NCBI RefSeq assembly: GCF_006539185.1
Contig: NZ_BJMN01000047.1
Coordinates: 20,644 to 84,643 of the forward strand
Reading direction: 5' to 3'
From: Streptomyces gardneri
Lineage (GTDB): Bacteria > Actinomycetota > Actinomycetes > Streptomycetales > Streptomycetaceae
DNA: 64,000 bases
The translations under genes were made by a program, and so were the position numbers. Position 1 is the stretch's first letter. Every line of letters begins with the position of its first letter. The notes under the pieces are model-generated. The model made no database searches. It was given only the letters and a program-made list of their open reading frames with translations, and was not told where the DNA came from. Below, in pieces: positions 54,401-62,148 of this stretch.

Positions 54401-56617
54401 GTGGAGAACGAGACCCACTACGCCGAGGCCGTCATCGACAACGGCACCTTCGGTACCCGCACCATCCGCTTCGAGACGGGCCGCCTCGCCAAGCAGGCCG
54501 CCGGCTCCGCCGTCGCCTACCTGGACGACGACACGATGGTCCTCTCCGCGACCACCGCCTCGAAGAAGCCCAAGGACCAGCTCGACTTCTTCCCCCTGAC
54601 GGTGGACGTCGAGGAGCGGCAGTACGCGGCCGGCAAGATCCCCGGCTCCTTCTTCCGCCGTGAGGGCCGCCCCTCCGAGGACGCGATCCTCACCTGCCGC
54701 CTGATCGACCGGCCGCTGCGCCCCTCCTTCAAGAAGGGCCTGCGCAACGAGATCCAGATCGTCGAGACGATCATGGCGCTCAACCCCGACCACCTGTACG
54801 ACGTGGTCGCGATCAACGCCGCCTCCGCTTCCACGATCCTGGCGGGCCTGCCCTTCTCCGGCCCCATCGGCGCCACCCGCGTCGCCCTGATCAAGGGCCA
54901 GTGGGTCGCGTTCCCGACGCACACCGAGCTCGAGGACGCCGTCTTCGACATGGTCGTCGCCGGTCGCGTCCTCGAGGACGGCGACGTCGCGATCATGATG
55001 GTCGAGGCCGAGGCCACCGAGAAGACCATCGATCTCGTCAAGGACGGCGCCGAGGCGCCGACCGAGGAGATCGTCGCCGCCGGTCTCGAGGCCGCGAAGC
55101 CCTTCATCAAGGCCCTCTGCAAGGCCCAGTCGGACCTCGCCGCCAAGGCCGCCAAGCCCACCGGCGAGTTCCCGGTCTTCCTGGACTACCAGGACGACGT
55201 CCTGGAGGCGCTGACCGCCGCCGTCAAGGGTGAGCTCACCAAGGCGCTCACCATCGCCGGCAAGCAGGACCGCGAGGCCGAGCTCGACCGCATCAAGGAG
55301 CTCGCCGCCGAGAAGCTTCTCCCGGCCTTCGAGGGCCGCGAGAAGGAGATCGCCGGTGCCTACCGCGCGCTGACCAAGAAGCTGGTCCGCGAGCGCGTCA
55401 TCAAGGACAAGGTCCGCATCGACGGCCGTGGCCTCACGGACATCCGTACGCTCGCGGCCGAGGTCGAGGCCATCCCGCGCGTGCACGGCTCGGCGCTGTT
55501 CGAGCGTGGCGAGACCCAGATCCTGGGCGTCACCACCCTCAACATGCTCCGCATGGAGCAGCAGCTGGACACCCTCTCCCCGGTGACCCGCAAGCGCTAC
55601 ATGCACAACTACAACTTCCCGCCGTACTCCGTCGGCGAGACCGGCCGCGTGGGCTCGCCCAAGCGCCGCGAGATCGGCCACGGCGCGCTCGCCGAGCGCG
55701 CCATCGTGCCGGTGCTGCCGACGCGCGAGGAGTTCCCCTACGCGATCCGCCAGGTGTCCGAGGCCCTCGGCTCCAACGGTTCGACGTCCATGGGCTCGGT
55801 CTGCGCCTCGACCATGTCGCTGCTGAACGCCGGTGTGCCGCTGAAGGCCGCCGTCGCCGGTATCGCCATGGGTCTGATCTCCGAGGAGATCGACGGCAAG
55901 ACGCACTACGTCGCCCTCACGGACATCCTCGGCGCCGAGGACGCGTTCGGCGACATGGACTTCAAGGTCGCCGGTACGAAGACCTTCGTCACCGCGCTCC
56001 AGCTCGACACCAAGCTCGACGGCATCCCCGCCTCGGTCCTGGCCGCCGCGCTGAAGCAGGCCCGTGACGCGCGTCTGCACATCCTCGACGTGATGAACGA
56101 GGCGATCGACGTTCCGGACGAGATGTCCCCGAACGCGCCGCGCATCATCACCGTCAAGATCCCGGTGGACAAGATCGGTGAGGTCATCGGCCCCAAGGGC
56201 AAGATGATCAACCAGATCCAGGAGGACACCGGCGCCGACATCACGATCGAGGACGACGGCACCATCTACATCGGTGCCCAGCAGGGCTCGCAGGCCGAGG
56301 CCGCCCGCGCCACGATCAACGCGATCGCCAACCCGACCATGCCGGAGGTCGGCGAGCGCTACCTGGGTACGGTCGTCAAGACCACCACCTTCGGTGCGTT
56401 CGTCTCCCTGATGCCCGGCAAGGACGGTCTGCTGCACATCTCGCAGATCCGCAAGCTCGCCGGTGGCAAGCGCGTGGAGAACGTCGAGGACGTGCTCGCG
56501 ATCGGCTCCAAGGTCCAGGTCGAGATCGCCGAGATCGACCAGCGCGGCAAGCTCTCCCTGATCCCCGTGATCGCGGACGAGGACGGCGCCGACGCGAAGG
56601 ACGACACCGACCAGTGA
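54401..56617 (+). CDS. pnp: Polyribonucleotide nucleotidyltransferase (PNPase/GpsI)
   Basis: The 738-residue enzyme degrades RNA 3' to 5' by phosphorolysis and can add tails. The two RNase PH-like cores contain GSFFRREGRPSEDAILTCRL, IDRPLRPSF, and GHGALAERAIVPVLP, then SNGSTSMGSVCASTMSLLNA. A KH domain (DKIGEVIGPKGKMINQIQED, about 585-604) and an S1 domain (about 645-720) follow. GTG 54401 has gtaggag upstream. In Streptomyces PNPase was also reported as a guanosine pentaphosphate synthetase. The next gene overlaps its stop by four bases (GTGA). Confidence 0.97.
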   Translation: MENETHYAEAVIDNGTFGTRTIRFETGRLAKQAAGSAVAYLDDDTMVLSATTASKKPKDQLDFFPLTVDVEERQYAAGKIPGSFFRREGRPSEDAILTCRLIDRPLRPSFKKGLRNEIQIVETIMALNPDHLYDVVAINAASASTILAGLPFSGPIGATRVALIKGQWVAFPTHTELEDAVFDMVVAGRVLEDGDVAIMMVEAEATEKTIDLVKDGAEAPTEEIVAAGLEAAKPFIKALCKAQSDLAAKAAKPTGEFPVFLDYQDDVLEALTAAVKGELTKALTIAGKQDREAELDRIKELAAEKLLPAFEGREKEIAGAYRALTKKLVRERVIKDKVRIDGRGLTDIRTLAAEVEAIPRVHGSALFERGETQILGVTTLNMLRMEQQLDTLSPVTRKRYMHNYNFPPYSVGETGRVGSPKRREIGHGALAERAIVPVLPTREEFPYAIRQVSEALGSNGSTSMGSVCASTMSLLNAGVPLKAAVAGIAMGLISEEIDGKTHYVALTDILGAEDAFGDMDFKVAGTKTFVTALQLDTKLDGIPASVLAAALKQARDARLHILDVMNEAIDVPDEMSPNAPRIITVKIPVDKIGEVIGPKGKMINQIQEDTGADITIEDDGTIYIGAQQGSQAEAARATINAIANPTMPEVGERYLGTVVKTTTFGAFVSLMPGKDGLLHISQIRKLAGGKRVENVEDVLAIGSKVQVEIAEIDQRGKLSLIPVIADEDGADAKDDTDQ

Positions 56618-57993
56618 CGTCCCGTAGTTCCGTGACGACGGCCCGCCCCTCTTCGGAGGGGCGGGCCGTCGCCCGTACCCAAACGCTTCTCCCGGGCAAG
56701 GACGGCATCGGCACGGTCCGCCGTACGACCCTCCCCGGCGGCCTCCGGATCGTCACCGAGACCCTGCCCTCCGTGCGCTCCGCCACCTTCGGCATCTGGG
56801 CCCACGTCGGCTCGCGGGACGAGACGCCGAGCCTCAACGGCGCCACCCACTACCTGGAGCACCTCCTCTTCAAGGGCACCCACAAGCGGTCCGCCCTCGA
56901 CATCTCCGCCGCGATCGACGCGGTCGGCGGCGAGATGAACGCCTTCACGGCGAAGGAGTACACCTGCTACTACGCCCGGGTCCTCGACACCGACCTGCCG
57001 CTGGCGATCGACGTCGTCTGCGACATGCTCACCGGCGCGCTCGTCCTCGAAGAGGACGTGGACGCCGAGCGGGGAGTCATCCTCGAAGAGATCGCGATGA
57101 CCGAGGACGACCCCGGCGACGTCGTGCACGACCTGTTCGCGCAGACGATGTTCGGCGACACCCCGCTGGGCCGCCCGGTCCTCGGCACCGTCGACACGGT
57201 CAACGCCCTCACCCGCGGCCAGATCGCCCGCTTCTACAAGAAGCACTACGACCCCACCCACCTGGTCGTCGCCGCCGCGGGCAACGTCGACCACGCCACG
57301 GTGGTACGCCAGGTCCGCCGCGCCTTCGAGAAGGCCGGCGCACTGACCCGTACCGACGCCGTCCCCGTCGCCCCCCGCGACGGCCACCGCGTCATCCGTA
57401 CGGCGGGCCGCGTCGAGCACCTGAACCGCAGGACCGAGCAGGCCCACGTGGTCCTCGGCATGCCGGGCCTGGCCCGCACCGACGAGCGCCGCTGGGCCCT
57501 CGGCGTGCTGAACACCGCCCTCGGCGGCGGCATGTCCTCCCGCCTCTTCCAGGAGGTCCGCGAGAAGCGCGGCCTGGCCTACAGCGTGTACTCGTACACC
57601 TCGGGCTTCGCCGACTGCGGCCTCTTCGGGGTGTACGCCGGCTGCCGGCCCAACCAGGTCCACGACGTGCTGCGGATCTGCCGGGACGAGCTCGACAAGG
57701 TCGCGAGCGAGGGGCTCACCGACGAGGAGATCGTCCGCGCCGTCGGCCAGCTCCGCGGCTCGACCGTCCTCGGCCTGGAGGACACCGGTGCCCTCATGAA
57801 CCGCATCGGCAAGAGCGAGCTCTGCTGGGGCACCCAGATGTCGGTCGACGACATGCTCACCCGGATCGCCGCGGTCACCCCGGACGACGTCCGGGCCGTC
57901 GCCCGCGATGTACTGGACCAGCGGCCCTCCCTGTCGGTGATAGGACCGCTGAAGGACAAGCAGGCGGACCGCCTCCACCAAGCGGTCTCCTGA
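56614..57993 (+). CDS. M16-family zinc peptidase
   Basis: The 459-residue protein has the inverted zinc motif HYLEH (H79, E82, H83) and a later glutamate in AERGVILEEIAM (about 155). The two-domain M16 fold includes LKKEIL-like repeats in the C-terminal half (LGGGMSSRLFQEVREKRGLA). It may process small peptides or signal peptides; the substrate is not known. GTG 56614 overlaps the pnp stop. No downstream in-frame start exists before the conserved region, so the perfect UUCG hairpin at 56637-56670 lies inside its coding start. Confidence 0.93.
   Translation: MTSRSSVTTARPSSEGRAVARTQTLLPGKDGIGTVRRTTLPGGLRIVTETLPSVRSATFGIWAHVGSRDETPSLNGATHYLEHLLFKGTHKRSALDISAAIDAVGGEMNAFTAKEYTCYYARVLDTDLPLAIDVVCDMLTGALVLEEDVDAERGVILEEIAMTEDDPGDVVHDLFAQTMFGDTPLGRPVLGTVDTVNALTRGQIARFYKKHYDPTHLVVAAAGNVDHATVVRQVRRAFEKAGALTRTDAVPVAPRDGHRVIRTAGRVEHLNRRTEQAHVVLGMPGLARTDERRWALGVLNTALGGGMSSRLFQEVREKRGLAYSVYSYTSGFADCGLFGVYAGCRPNQVHDVLRICRDELDKVASEGLTDEEIVRAVGQLRGSTVLGLEDTGALMNRIGKSELCWGTQMSVDDMLTRIAAVTPDDVRAVARDVLDQRPSLSVIGPLKDKQADRLHQAVS
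56637..56670 (+). terminator. Perfect UUCG hairpin inside the start of the M16 peptidase gene
   Basis: gacggcccgcccctc and gaggggcgggccgtc pair over 15 bp with a ttcg tetraloop. It lies 20 bases after the pnp stop. It may attenuate pnp transcription or regulate the peptidase. Confidence 0.7.
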
Positions 57994-58020
57994 CCCCGAG
58001 CCCTTAAGGAAAAAAGAGCA

Positions 58021-58773
58021 ATGAGCAAGCTGCGCGTGGCGGTCCTCGGAGCCCAGGGCCGTATCGGCTCCGAGGCGGTCAGGGCCGTCGAGGCCGCCGA
58101 GGACATGGAACTGGTCGCGGCCCTCGGCCGTGGCGACAAGCTGGAGACGCTCACCGAGGCGGGCGCCCAGGTCGTCGTCGAGCTGACCACCCCCGGCTCG
58201 GTGATGGACAACCTCGACTTCTGCGTGCGCCACGGCATCCACGCGGTCGTCGGCACCACCGGCTGGACCGAGGAGCGCCTCGCGCAGCTGCGGACCTGGC
58301 TCGCGGCCTCCCCGGAGACCGGTGTCCTCATCGCGCCGAACTTCTCCATCGGCGCGGTCCTCACCATGAAGTTCGCCCAGATCGCGGCCCCGTACTTCGA
58401 GTCGGTCGAGGTCGTCGAGCTGCACCACCCGCACAAGGTGGACGCCCCCTCGGGCACCGCCACCCGGACGGCTCAGCTGATCGCCGCCGCCCGCGCCGAG
58501 GCCGGTCTCGGCGCCCAGCCGGACTCCACCGCGACGGGCCTCGAAGGGGCCCGCGGCGCCGACGTCGACGGCGTCCGCGTCCACTCCGTACGCCTGGCGG
58601 GCCTCCTCGCCCACCAGGAGGTCCTGCTCGGCGGCGAGGGCGAGACGCTCACCGTCCGCCACGACTCCCTGCACCACTCCAGCTTCATGCCGGGCATCCT
58701 CCTGGGCGCCCGCCGCGTGACCACCGCTCCGGGCCTCACCTTCGGCCTGGAGCACTTCCTGGACCTGGGCTGA
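58021..58773 (+). CDS. dapB: 4-hydroxy-tetrahydrodipicolinate reductase
   Basis: The 250-residue enzyme reduces the DapA product with NAD(P)H in DAP/lysine synthesis. VAVLGAQGRIGSEAVRAVEA (about 6-25) is the nucleotide-binding loop. GTTGWTEE, APNFSIGAVL and the active-site ELHHPHKVDAPSGTATRTAQ (about 139-158) identify it. The ATG at 58021 follows an A/G-rich stretch. It lies 27 bases after the M16 gene. dapA is present 2.4 kb downstream, so the pathway is split by four genes. Confidence 0.96.
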   Translation: MSKLRVAVLGAQGRIGSEAVRAVEAAEDMELVAALGRGDKLETLTEAGAQVVVELTTPGSVMDNLDFCVRHGIHAVVGTTGWTEERLAQLRTWLAASPETGVLIAPNFSIGAVLTMKFAQIAAPYFESVEVVELHHPHKVDAPSGTATRTAQLIAAARAEAGLGAQPDSTATGLEGARGADVDGVRVHSVRLAGLLAHQEVLLGGEGETLTVRHDSLHHSSFMPGILLGARRVTTAPGLTFGLEHFLDLG

Positions 58774-58778
58774 CGGGC

Positions 58779-59231
58779 ATGGGCGGAAAGATCACGTACG
58801 TCTTCCTCGCCACCGTCCTCGTCCTCGTCTTCGGCGTGGTGGCGATGGAGGGCGTACTGCTCCTCCTGACGGGCGAGCCGGCGGCCATGGGCATGGGCGC
58901 GGTGGCGTTCCTGCTGCCGGCCGTGGGCGGCTGGTTCCTCTGGAAGAACACCCGGTTCGCGCGGCAGGCGGGCCGCCTCGCCACCGTGCTGGAGGCCGAG
59001 GGCGGCCTGCCCGTCGACGAGCTGAAGCGCACGGAGGCCGGCCGGATCGACCGGGACTCGGCCGACGAGGTCTTCGCCCGGCGCAAGGCCGAGACGGAGG
59101 ACTCCCCGGAGGACTGGCGCTGCTGGTTCCGGCTCGCGGTCGCGTACCACGACGCCCGCGACACCCCCAGGGCCCGCAAGGCGATGCTCCGGGCCATCGC
59201 CCTCCACGAGGGACGTACGGTCAGCGCGTAG
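58779..59231 (+). CDS. Membrane protein with TPR-like C-terminal helices, unknown
   Basis: The 150-residue protein has two N-terminal membrane helices (about 6-28 and 36-55), then a soluble segment. The final part (PEDWRCWFRLAVAYHDARDT, then PRARKAMLRAIALHEGR) resembles a tetratricopeptide pair. ATG 58779 lies five bases after the dapB stop, so it is co-transcribed. Its last 11 bases overlap the convergent PH-domain gene. The function is unknown. Confidence 0.82.
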   Translation: MGGKITYVFLATVLVLVFGVVAMEGVLLLLTGEPAAMGMGAVAFLLPAVGGWFLWKNTRFARQAGRLATVLEAEGGLPVDELKRTEAGRIDRDSADEVFARRKAETEDSPEDWRCWFRLAVAYHDARDTPRARKAMLRAIALHEGRTVSA

Positions 59232-59781
59232 TCGCCGGGACGACGCCGTACTCGGCGTTCCAGGCCTCGACCGTGTCGGCCGCGCGGTCGAAGGCCTCGA
59301 CCCGGGAGAGGAAGTCGGCATTGTGGTCGGTGAGCAGCAGCAGCTGCTCACCACCCTGCCGGCCGAGCACCAGGGCCTGGCCCTGGACGGTGCGGGGGAG
59401 CCCCAGCCAGCGCACCGGCTGCTGCACGGTCCGCACGGAGGTCACCTTCGCCCACGGCACGGTGGACGTCCGCAGGAAACCCACGCGCCGCACCCCGGCC
59501 CGGCTCACCCAGGTACCCACGCGGAGCATCCGCAGGGCCGCGAGGATGACGAGCACGGCGAGCGCGAGCGTGACACCGGCGGCGGCGAAGCCCCCGGCGG
59601 CGACGATGATCACGGCGGCGAGCAGCACGAACGAGGCGAGCAGCAGCGCGAGCGCCGCGGCTCCGACACGCCACGACCCGGGCCGGTACGGACGACGCCA
59701 CTGATCGTGGTCGTCGAACGGCAGGGCGACGTGGTCGGTCGTGTCAAAAGCACGGTCGGCCGTCAGGAAGGGCAGGGGCAC
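59221..59781 (-). CDS. Membrane protein with bacterial PH-like domain
   Basis: The 186-residue protein has two central membrane helices (about 38-62 and 66-86), followed by a PH-like domain. The pattern is GTWVSRAGVRRVGFLRTSTV, VPWAKVTSVRTVQQPVRWLG and QGQALVLGRQGGEQLLLLTD. Bacterial PH domains in membrane proteins are common in actinobacteria; the ligand is not known. It is convergent with the previous gene, overlapping it by 11 bases. Confidence 0.8.
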   Translation of the reverse strand: MPLPFLTADRAFDTTDHVALPFDDHDQWRRPYRPGSWRVGAAALALLLASFVLLAAVIIVAAGGFAAAGVTLALAVLVILAALRMLRVGTWVSRAGVRRVGFLRTSTVPWAKVTSVRTVQQPVRWLGLPRTVQGQALVLGRQGGEQLLLLTDHNADFLSRVEAFDRAADTVEAWNAEYGVVPATTR

Positions 59782-59835
59782 GACAGGTCCTCACTCACAA
59801 GCACGCTCGAAGGGGCGGTGCCCGGTGAGGCTACC

Positions 59836-60075
59836 TCAGCGGTTGTCGGACGCTTCGGACTGCTGCTGCTGAGTGGCGGCGTCCCCCGACTGGAGGGAGG
59901 GCATACCGAAGATCAGCGACCCGGCGAGCCCCGCGACGACGGTCAGCCCGAGCAGCGTACGACCCACGATCTGCGAGGCGCTGAGGCGCTCCCGGGGTGG
60001 TGGAGTGACGTTACTGCGGAAGTGGTCGGCCTCCGCGACGAACGCGAACGGTACGGCCTCTCGCCGGCGGAACAT
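59836..60075 (-). CDS. Small membrane protein, unknown
   Basis: The 79-residue product has a basic N-terminus (FRRREAVPFAFVAEADHFRS), one central membrane helix (about 37-58, VGRTLLGLTVVAGLAGSLIF) and a Gln/Ser-rich tail. ATG 60075 has ggagag upstream. It is divergent from thyX, sharing the 153-base region that holds an inverted repeat at 60135-60156. The family is not recognised. Confidence 0.68.
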   Translation of the reverse strand: MFRRREAVPFAFVAEADHFRSNVTPPPRERLSASQIVGRTLLGLTVVAGLAGSLIFGMPSLQSGDAATQQQQSEASDNR

Positions 60076-60134
60076 CAGGGCCACTCTCCTCGGTAGTCGA
60101 CGTGCTTCACAGAGAGAGACGACAGAACCGGGAG

Positions 60135-60156
60135 TTTGGTGCCCTATTTCACCAAA
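60135..60156. promoter_or_regulatory. Inverted repeat in the thyX / small-membrane-gene promoter region
   Basis: tttggtg and caccaaa (7 bp each) flank eight bases, ccctattt, in an otherwise GC-rich divergent region. It may be an operator controlling either gene. Confidence 0.45.
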
Positions 60157-60228
60157 GCGGCCGAATCTCATCCTTCGGTCGGACGTCGTTAGAGTGGGCG
60201 CTGCAACAGCCGACTGGAAGGACCGCTG

Positions 60229-60969
60229 GTGACCGACACCCCCACCGAGAACGTGAAGATCGACTTCCGGAGCGACGTCACCGTTGATCTGGTCAAGAGC
60301 GCGGCGACCGACTCCGACGTCCTCTGGGCCGCACGTGTGTCCACGGCGGGGGAGCAGTCCCTCGAAGAGCTCCAGAAGGACCCGGAGCGCTCGAAGGGCC
60401 TGATCAACTACCTGATGCGGGACCGCCACGGCAGCCCCTTCGAGCACAACTCGATGACCTTCTTCATCAGCGCCCCGATCTTCGTGTTCCGCGAGTTCAT
60501 GCGGCACCGCGTGGGTTGGTCGTACAACGAGGAATCGGGCCGCTACAGGGAGCTCCAGCCGGTCTTCTACGTCCCGGACACCTCTCGCAAGCTGGTCCAG
60601 GAGGGCCGCCCCGGCAAGTACGTCTTCGTCGAGGGCACCCAGGAACAGCACGACGTGGTGAGCCGCACCATGGAGGAGTCGTACCGGACGGCCTACGCCA
60701 CCTACCAGGAGATGCTGGCCGCCGGCGTCGCCCGCGAGGTCGCCCGCTCGGTTCTCCCCGTCGGCCTCTTCTCCTCGATGTACGCGACGTGCAACGCGCG
60801 CTCGCTCATGCACTTCCTGGGCCTGCGCACCCAGCACGAGCTGGCCGCGGTCCCGTCCTTCCCGCAGCGGGAGATCGAGATGGTCGGCGAGAAGATGGAG
60901 GAGCACTGGGCCCGGCTGATGCCGCTGACCCACGCCGCCTTCAACAAGAACGGCCGTGTGGCCCCGTAG
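60229..60969 (+). CDS. thyX: FAD-dependent thymidylate synthase ThyX
   Basis: The 246-residue flavoprotein methylates dUMP to dTMP with methylene-tetrahydrofolate. The signature reads RHRVGWSYNEESGRYRELQP (from R92). Other conserved pieces are HGSPFEHNSMTFFISAPIFV, FREFM and NARSLMHFLGLRTQ. The textbook spacing RHR-x7-S becomes RHR-x8-S here. GTG 60229 follows gaaggaccgct. A perfect hairpin ends the transcript (61049-61086). Confidence 0.96.
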   Translation: MTDTPTENVKIDFRSDVTVDLVKSAATDSDVLWAARVSTAGEQSLEELQKDPERSKGLINYLMRDRHGSPFEHNSMTFFISAPIFVFREFMRHRVGWSYNEESGRYRELQPVFYVPDTSRKLVQEGRPGKYVFVEGTQEQHDVVSRTMEESYRTAYATYQEMLAAGVAREVARSVLPVGLFSSMYATCNARSLMHFLGLRTQHELAAVPSFPQREIEMVGEKMEEHWARLMPLTHAAFNKNGRVAP

Positions 60970-61048
60970 AGCACACATGTCCGAGCCACTCGTGCGAAGT
61001 GTCCGTATTGCGGCGTTTCGAGAAGTTCATCTAGGCTGATCAAACGGA

Positions 61049-61086
61049 CCCGGCACTGCCTGAACCCCCGAGCAGGCAGTGCCGGG
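61049..61086 (+). terminator. thyX terminator
   Basis: cccggcactgcctg and caggcagtgccggg pair over 14 bp with a 10-base loop; the following ctcctcttcttcc is T-rich. It is one of the clearest intrinsic terminators in the window. Confidence 0.9.
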
Positions 61087-61148
61087 CTCCTCTTCTTCCT
61101 GTCCCCCTCAGGGACACCCGGCGCTGAGCAGCGAGTAGCGTGTTACCC

Positions 61149-62048
61149 ATGGCTCCGATCTCCACTCCGCAGACCCCCTTCGGGCGGGTCCTCACCGCCA
61201 TGGTCACGCCCTTCACGGCGGACGGCGCACTCGACCTCGATGGTGCCCAGCGACTGGCCACCCATCTGGTGGACGCAGGCAACGACGGTCTTGTCATCAA
61301 CGGCACCACCGGCGAGTCCCCCACCACCAGCGACGCGGAGAAATCGGAGCTGGTGCGAGCTGTGCTGGAGGCGGTCGGAGACCGCGCCCACATCGTGGCC
61401 GGCGTCGGCACCAACGACACCCACCACTCCCTCGAGCTCGCCCGCACCGCTGAGCGCGACGGCGCCCACGGCCTGCTCGCCGTGACGCCGTACTACAACA
61501 AGCCCTCGCAGGAGGGCCTCTACCGGCACTTCTCGGCCATCGCCGACGCCACCGAGCTCCCGGTCCTGCTCTACGACATCCCCGGCCGCAGCGGCGTCCC
61601 GATCGACACCGAGACGATCGTCCGCCTTGCCGAGCACCCCCGGATCGTCGCCAACAAGGACGCCAAGGGCGACCTCGGCCGCGCCAGCTGGGCCATCGCC
61701 CGCTCCGGTCTCGCCTGGTACTCCGGCGACGACATGCTCAACCTGCCGCTGCTCTCCGTGGGCGCCTGCGGCTTCGTCTCGGTCGTCGGCCACATCGTCA
61801 CCCCGGAGCTCCGCGCCCTCCTCGAAGCCCACCTGGCCGGCGAGCCCCAGAAGGCCACCGAGATCCACCAGCGCCTCCTGCCGATCTACACCGGCATGTT
61901 CCGCACCCAGGGCGTCATGACCACCAAGGCCGCCCTCGCCCTCCAGGGCCTCCCGGCCGGCCCGCTGCGCCTCCCGCTCGTGGAGCTCTCCGCCCAGGAG
62001 ACCGAGCAGCTCAAGGTCGACCTGGCCGCCGGCGGGGTAGAACTCTGA
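61149..62048 (+). CDS. dapA: 4-hydroxy-tetrahydrodipicolinate synthase
   Basis: The 299-residue TIM-barrel enzyme condenses pyruvate with aspartate semialdehyde. GTTGESPTTSDAEK (about 50-63), TPYYNKPSQEG (the Tyr near 116-118), and LYDIPGRSG are typical. VANKDAKGDLG (K170) provides the Schiff-base lysine. ATG 61149 is preferred over GTG 61140; neither has a strong ribosome site. Its product feeds DapB, encoded 2.4 kb upstream. RNase J follows after ~100 bases. Confidence 0.95.
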   Translation: MAPISTPQTPFGRVLTAMVTPFTADGALDLDGAQRLATHLVDAGNDGLVINGTTGESPTTSDAEKSELVRAVLEAVGDRAHIVAGVGTNDTHHSLELARTAERDGAHGLLAVTPYYNKPSQEGLYRHFSAIADATELPVLLYDIPGRSGVPIDTETIVRLAEHPRIVANKDAKGDLGRASWAIARSGLAWYSGDDMLNLPLLSVGACGFVSVVGHIVTPELRALLEAHLAGEPQKATEIHQRLLPIYTGMFRTQGVMTTKAALALQGLPAGPLRLPLVELSAQETEQLKVDLAAGGVEL

Positions 62049-62095
62049 CAACGGACTTCACAACTGAACACTGACAACAGCAAGTGCACGAATGT

Positions 62096-62134
62096 CATGC
62101 GCGCCACGTGCCCGAACGGCACGTGGCGCGCGTG
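62096..62134 (+). promoter_or_regulatory. Long stem immediately before the RNase J ribosome-binding site
   Basis: gcgcgccacgtgcc and ggcacgtggcgcgc (62099-62112 with 62118-62131) are exact complements with a five-base loop, extendable to about 17 bp using a G-U pair. It ends three bases before gaggag (62137). It may terminate dapA or control rnj translation and processing. Confidence 0.6.
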
Positions 62135-62148
62135 GTGAGGAGAGTCTT

